Positions 60,550-64,000 of a stretch of DNA of 64,000 bases are shown here, in pieces. The DNA comes from JALZOC01 sp035758845. GTDB lineage: Bacteria; Acidobacteriota; Vicinamibacteria; Vicinamibacterales; 2-12-FULL-66-21. The translations under genes were made by a program, and so were the position numbers. The notes below the pieces were generated by a model that worked only from the letters and a program-made list of their open reading frames with translations, was not told where the DNA came from and ran no database searches. Location: contig DASTVZ010000087.1 in assembly GCA_035758845.1 (NCBI GenBank), positions 1-64,000 on the forward strand. The letters are read 5' to 3'. Within the stretch, counting starts at the first letter, position 1, and each line of letters starts with the position of its first letter.

Positions 60550-62586
60550 CTAATCGATCCCAAGCATCCCGAAGATGAACGAAAAGATGTCCGCATCTTC
60601 TTCAATCGTCTTCGAGAGTGGCTTCCCCGCCCCGTGGCCAGCCTTGGTTTCAACCCGGATCAACACCGGAGCCGTGTGACCTGCGGCCTGCAGACGCGCG
60701 GCGAACTTCTTGGCCATGCCCGGGGCGACGCGATCGTCGGTGTCGGCAGTCGTAATCAGGATCGGCGGATACGGTGTGCCGTTGACGACGTTGTGGAGCG
60801 GTGAATAGCGGTAGAGAAATGGAAACTGTTCCGGGTCGTCGGCCGACCCATACTCCGAGATCCAGAACCGGCCGACGGTGAATCGGTGATAACGGAGCAT
60901 GTCGGCAACAGGGACGCGCGACAGGACCGCTCCGAATAGGTCTGGACGTTGCAGCATCACTGCCGCTGTCAGCAGGCCGCCGTTGCTCCCACCTTCGATC
61001 GCAATCTGTCTGGGATTGGTATAGCCGCTGGCGACGAGCCACTCAGCCGCGGCGATGAAGTCGTCGAACACGTTCTGCTTCCGTTCAAACATCCCGGCCT
61101 CATGCCACGCCTCTCCGTACTCGCCGCCGCCACGAAGGTTTGGCACGGCGTAAATACCGCCTTTCTCGAGCAGCACGAAGTTCGACGGATCGAACGCCGG
61201 CGTCAGGCTGATGTTGAAACCTCCGTAGCCGGTCAGGAGCACCGGCCGCTTGCCGTCCTTTGGCAGCCCTTTTCTCGACACCAGGAACATCGAGATGAGG
61301 GTGCCGTCCTTCGACGGATACCACACCTGCGACGTCCCGTACTCGTCGGACTTGCACTGCCATGTGCTGCGGTCGCCGAATGGTTCAAGTTGGCGGACCT
61401 TGAAGTCGTAGCGATAGTTGATCGCCGGGTGCACGAACGAAGTGAACCCAAAAAACATGTCGTCGTCTTCAGGACGACCGCTGACGCCGGTGAGCGAACC
61501 GATTTCCGGTAGATCTACTTGCCCGGCCGGTTCGCCGGCCACGGTGAACATCCGGAGCGCATCGCTGGCGTTGTGCATGTAGGCCGCAACGATGGTCCGA
61601 TGAATCACTGCTGCCGACGACAACTTGTCGCTGCTTTCGGCCACGAGTTCGGTGACTCCACCTTGCGGGTTCAGTGGATCGACCGAGACGATTCGGCCGC
61701 GCGGTGCGCGATCGTCGGTTCGAAACAGCAGCTTGTCCGCTGCCGACTCGATGAACGCATATGCGGCCAAGAAGCCCGTAAAGAGCGGAACTGGCTTCCG
61801 TGAGTCCGCCCGTCGATCGATCGCATAGACCTCGCTTCGATCGCTCGAGCCTTTGAACGCGGTAATCACAACCCAGCGATCGTTGTCGCTCACCTCGACG
61901 CCGAAGACCGTTTCGCGCTCGTTCGGCTGCTCGAAGATCAAATGGTCGAGCGACTGGTTATCACCGAGGCGGTGGTAATAGACCTTGTTGAAATAGTTCT
62001 CGTCACCAGGCGCGACCGTCCCTGGCTCCGGGAACCGCGTGTAGTAGAACCCGCTGCCGTCTTTCACCCAGGCGATGCTGGCGAACTTCACCCAGAGCAG
62101 TCGATCGGACAGATCGGTGCCGTCCGCAATCCGTCGGATAAAGATCTCCTGTCGATCGCTACCGCTCTTTGAGAGTCCGTAGGCGGCGAGCTCACCTGAA
62201 TCATCGATTGCCAAGGCGGTGAGGGCGACCGGTCCGTCCGCGCTCATCGCGTTGGGATCGATGAGCGCACGGCGTTCGCCAGCCGCGCCCTCCTGCACGA
62301 AGAGCACCGGCTGATCCTGGAGGCCGGTGTTGTGCGTGAAGAAGTAGTAGCGGCCTCGCCGTGCAGGCACACTCGTCCGCGGAAAGTCGTAGAGCGTTGT
62401 CAAACGGGTGATCAGCGCATCACGCCTCGGTCCGTCGACGACCGAGCGTGTCAGCTGATTCTCACCCTCGACCCATGCGACCGTTTCGGGGCTGTCCGGA
62501 TCTTCGAGCCAGCGATACGGATCGCAGACGCGTACGCCGTGATAGTCGTCGAACGCATTCGATTGTCGCGCCTCTGGATACTTCAC
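60550..62586 (-). CDS. Prolyl oligopeptidase family (S9A) serine peptidase
   Basis: The 678-residue soluble peptidase has an N-terminal beta-propeller (~80-430) that gates access and a C-terminal alpha/beta hydrolase domain. The nucleophile is in QIAIEGGSNGGLLTAAVM near 530, the Asp in TADTDDRVAPGMAKKF and the His in ETKAGHGAGKPLSK. The opening DDYHGVRVCDPYRWLEDPDS is typical. No signal peptide, so cytoplasmic. Its start overlaps the glucokinase stop by four bases. Confidence 0.95.
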   Translation of the reverse strand: MKYPEARQSNAFDDYHGVRVCDPYRWLEDPDSPETVAWVEGENQLTRSVVDGPRRDALITRLTTLYDFPRTSVPARRGRYYFFTHNTGLQDQPVLFVQEGAAGERRALIDPNAMSADGPVALTALAIDDSGELAAYGLSKSGSDRQEIFIRRIADGTDLSDRLLWVKFASIAWVKDGSGFYYTRFPEPGTVAPGDENYFNKVYYHRLGDNQSLDHLIFEQPNERETVFGVEVSDNDRWVVITAFKGSSDRSEVYAIDRRADSRKPVPLFTGFLAAYAFIESAADKLLFRTDDRAPRGRIVSVDPLNPQGGVTELVAESSDKLSSAAVIHRTIVAAYMHNASDALRMFTVAGEPAGQVDLPEIGSLTGVSGRPEDDDMFFGFTSFVHPAINYRYDFKVRQLEPFGDRSTWQCKSDEYGTSQVWYPSKDGTLISMFLVSRKGLPKDGKRPVLLTGYGGFNISLTPAFDPSNFVLLEKGGIYAVPNLRGGGEYGEAWHEAGMFERKQNVFDDFIAAAEWLVASGYTNPRQIAIEGGSNGGLLTAAVMLQRPDLFGAVLSRVPVADMLRYHRFTVGRFWISEYGSADDPEQFPFLYRYSPLHNVVNGTPYPPILITTADTDDRVAPGMAKKFAARLQAAGHTAPVLIRVETKAGHGAGKPLSKTIEEDADIFSFIFGMLGID

Positions 62587-63665
62587 GCGCCCACCGACAT
62601 CTCTTGTGCGTGGACCGCGGCGCCGAGCAGACCCGCATCCGGGTTCAGGATCACTGCGATCGGAATCGTGGCGACGTAATCGGCCATCGGTTCCTTTGCG
62701 CGGAACGCATCAAGGAAAATGCCCGATTCGAGCGCCGGGAGTATCTTCGGCGCAATACCGCCACCGACGTAGACACCTGCCGTGGCACAGGTGCGCAGCG
62801 CGATGTTGCCGGACTCGGCACCATAGACAGCGACGAACATGTCGAGGGCCTCGACGCAGTGTTCGCACGTGCGGTCTATCGCCGCACGACTGATGCGGGC
62901 GGGCAGTTCTGCCGGATCGGTGACGCGGCCGACCGCTGCGCAGAGACGCGACGGGAAGACAGATCCCTGCATTTGCGCCCGATCGGCGCCCGAAGATTCG
63001 TGTGAGAACTGGTAGACGTTCACAATCCCCGGATCTGTACCGAACGACTGGTGAGTGAACTGGTAGACGTTGACCAGCCCGGGACCGGACAGAATCGCTT
63101 CTACGCTCACTCGGCCGTAGATCCGCGTCAGCTCACGCAACAGTTCGAATTCACGCGGCGTGCGCGCGGCAAAGTCGGCATGTCCTCCCTCTGATGCGCT
63201 CGGGACGAATCGTCCGTTCACGTTGAGCAGCATCGCCTCGCCAAGGCCGGTGCCGGCCGCGATCACCGCAGCGTTGCCGTTGGGGTACGGCACTCCGCGC
63301 TGAAGCATCGACAATTCGTCCTGCTCGAGCACCGTCACGCCGTATGCCATCGCTTCGAGATCGTTCAGAACGTACGACCGTCGAAATCCGAGACGCTCTT
63401 TGATCGACTCACCTTCGACGAGCCACGGCACGTTGGTGAGGCGTGCGACCTGATCGGTCACTGCGCCGGCGACGCCAAAACTTGCCGCGTCGATATGCTT
63501 CTGTTCAACGTTGCGCGATTTGAGAAACGATTCGATCATCGGCTCGAGTCCCGAATAATCGAGCGTGGTGAATTCTCCGACATCGATCGCGGACGGACGG
63601 TCAGGACGGGCCGTAAACAGACCGAGCAGCGTCTTGGTTCCACCGACGTCTCCCGCAAGGAGCAT
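62583..63665 (-). CDS. glk: Glucokinase (Glk family) with internal 51-bp duplication
   Basis: The 360-residue kinase phosphorylates glucose. ATP/sugar motifs: LAGDVGGTKTLLGLF at the N-terminus, SFGVAGAV, LNDLEAMAYG, VIAAGTGLGEAML, EGGHADFAART and GVYVGGGIAPKILP. Near residues 205-240 a 17-residue block recurs: GLVNVYQFTHQSFGTDP then GIVNVYQFSHESSGADR. The ATG at 63663-63665 is chosen; frame upstream lies in the repeat. It overlaps the S9 peptidase gene by four bases. Confidence 0.9.
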   Translation of the reverse strand: MLLAGDVGGTKTLLGLFTARPDRPSAIDVGEFTTLDYSGLEPMIESFLKSRNVEQKHIDAASFGVAGAVTDQVARLTNVPWLVEGESIKERLGFRRSYVLNDLEAMAYGVTVLEQDELSMLQRGVPYPNGNAAVIAAGTGLGEAMLLNVNGRFVPSASEGGHADFAARTPREFELLRELTRIYGRVSVEAILSGPGLVNVYQFTHQSFGTDPGIVNVYQFSHESSGADRAQMQGSVFPSRLCAAVGRVTDPAELPARISRAAIDRTCEHCVEALDMFVAVYGAESGNIALRTCATAGVYVGGGIAPKILPALESGIFLDAFRAKEPMADYVATIPIAVILNPDAGLLGAAVHAQEMSVGA

Positions 63666-63675
63666 GGGGGGACAT

Positions 63676-63766
63676 TCTAATCGCTGAAAATGCTGATTGC
63701 TGATTGCTGATTGCGAAAGCGGCGGCTCTTCAATCGGCAATCAGCAATCGAGAATCAGCAATTCAC
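63676..63766. repeat. CTGATTGCTGA inverted repeat, copy 3
   Basis: The ~90-base palindrome, with left arm CTGAAAATGCTGATTGCTG and right arm GCAATCAGCAATCGAGAATC, lies between the divergent glucokinase and regulator genes. Unlike copies 1 and 2 it is in a divergent spacer, so it could affect the promoters of both genes. Confidence 0.8.
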
Positions 63767-63803
63767 TTGACTTTCTCGTCCGAGTGGCCGATCTTCGCGA
63801 GGA

Positions 63804-64000
63804 ATGGGGTCGGTCCCGTTATCGGCTGGCGGTCCCTACGGTGTGCGCGAGATTCGCAGTCTCTACCCCGTGGTCACCGACAACCATCTGCGGTATCTGG
63901 AGAAGTGGGGTCTCCTACGGAAAGCGAACAGGCCCCGCGATCGCCGCGAGTTCTCCTTCGCGGATCTCACGACAATCAAGCAGGTCGCACACGAGCTCGA
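63804..64000 (+). CDS. MerR-like transcriptional regulator, N-terminal part (cut by window edge)
   Basis: The frame opens at 63771 and the first ATG is at 63804. The sequence contains YGVREIRSLYPVVTDNHLRY, then LEKWGLLRKANRPRDRREFS and FADLTTIKQVAHEL, the helix-turn-helix and wing of the MerR superfamily. The effector part lies off the right edge, so the ligand is unknown. An AGGA directly before the ATG is too close to be an ideal ribosome binding site, so the start is not certain. Confidence 0.65.
   Translation, partial: MGSVPLSAGGPYGVREIRSLYPVVTDNHLRYLEKWGLLRKANRPRDRREFSFADLTTIKQVAHEL

Overview
The window is a high-GC bacterial chromosome segment, most likely from an acidobacterium of the Vicinamibacteria type. 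The case rests on family content, not on any rRNA (none is present). There is a MacB-like duplicated permease without ATPase of the kind called acidobacterial duplicated orphan permease, an ECF sigma factor coupled to a Ser/Thr kinase, an M56 peptidase carrying in-frame KAEAT-type palindrome translations, and many dispersed intergenic palindromes. No transposase, phage gene, CRISPR array, tRNA or rRNA was found.

Layout. 1-5219 (minus): F-type ATP synthase operon atpB-E-F-H-A-G-D, cut by the left edge inside atpD; most of its spacers hold repeats. 5479-9322 (plus): a secreted protein, a PAS-GAF-sigma54 activator, an ABM-fold protein and a PPK2 kinase. 9360-12965: two divergent multi-membrane glycosyltransferase-like proteins. 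13210-14448: two small secreted proteins. 14475-19889: the Anbu cluster, with a divergent transglutaminase-like gene, then Anbu, circularly permuted ATP-grasp, alpha-E and a second transglutaminase. 19901-21233: a truncated CsgG/SH3-like remnant and a run of very small minus-strand genes. 21431-26183: sodium:solute symporter, DUF1259 protein, DUF4199 protein and MltB-type transglycosylase. 26228-30641: overlapping TonB receptor, YfiR and hybrid histidine kinase genes. 30652-33208 (minus): cyclophilin, ECF sigma factor, Ser/Thr kinase. 33396-39254: BlaI repressor with operator, BlaR1-like M56 peptidase with a 34-residue SDFE repeat domain, and the orphan permease. 39398-42589: a secreted hypothetical, then an ECF sigma, FecR-like and haem-binding operon. 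42682-45090: triple-Rid, DUF523 and FdhD operon. 45207-49366: class A PBP, a four-helix-bundle gene bracketed by inverted repeats, VKOR and Nei. 49359-54155: Lhr helicase. 54319-59395: small coiled-coil protein, FtsH, phosphatidylcholine synthase and a second class A PBP. 59439-64000: sugar kinase, prolyl oligopeptidase, glucokinase and a partial MerR-like regulator.

The most distinctive feature is the repeat ecology. At least six repeat families occupy gene junctions, often supplying or touching stop codons. Two families also sit inside open frames (the BlaR1-like gene and lhr) without breaking them. One hairpin element between the ATP-grasp and alpha-E genes is flanked by two 32-bp copies of the end of the ATP-grasp gene, which looks like an insertion with duplication. 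The best candidate for an incompletely understood system is the Anbu / ATP-grasp / alpha-E / transglutaminase locus. The repeat-bracketed four-helix-bundle gene is the best candidate for a mobile cassette.
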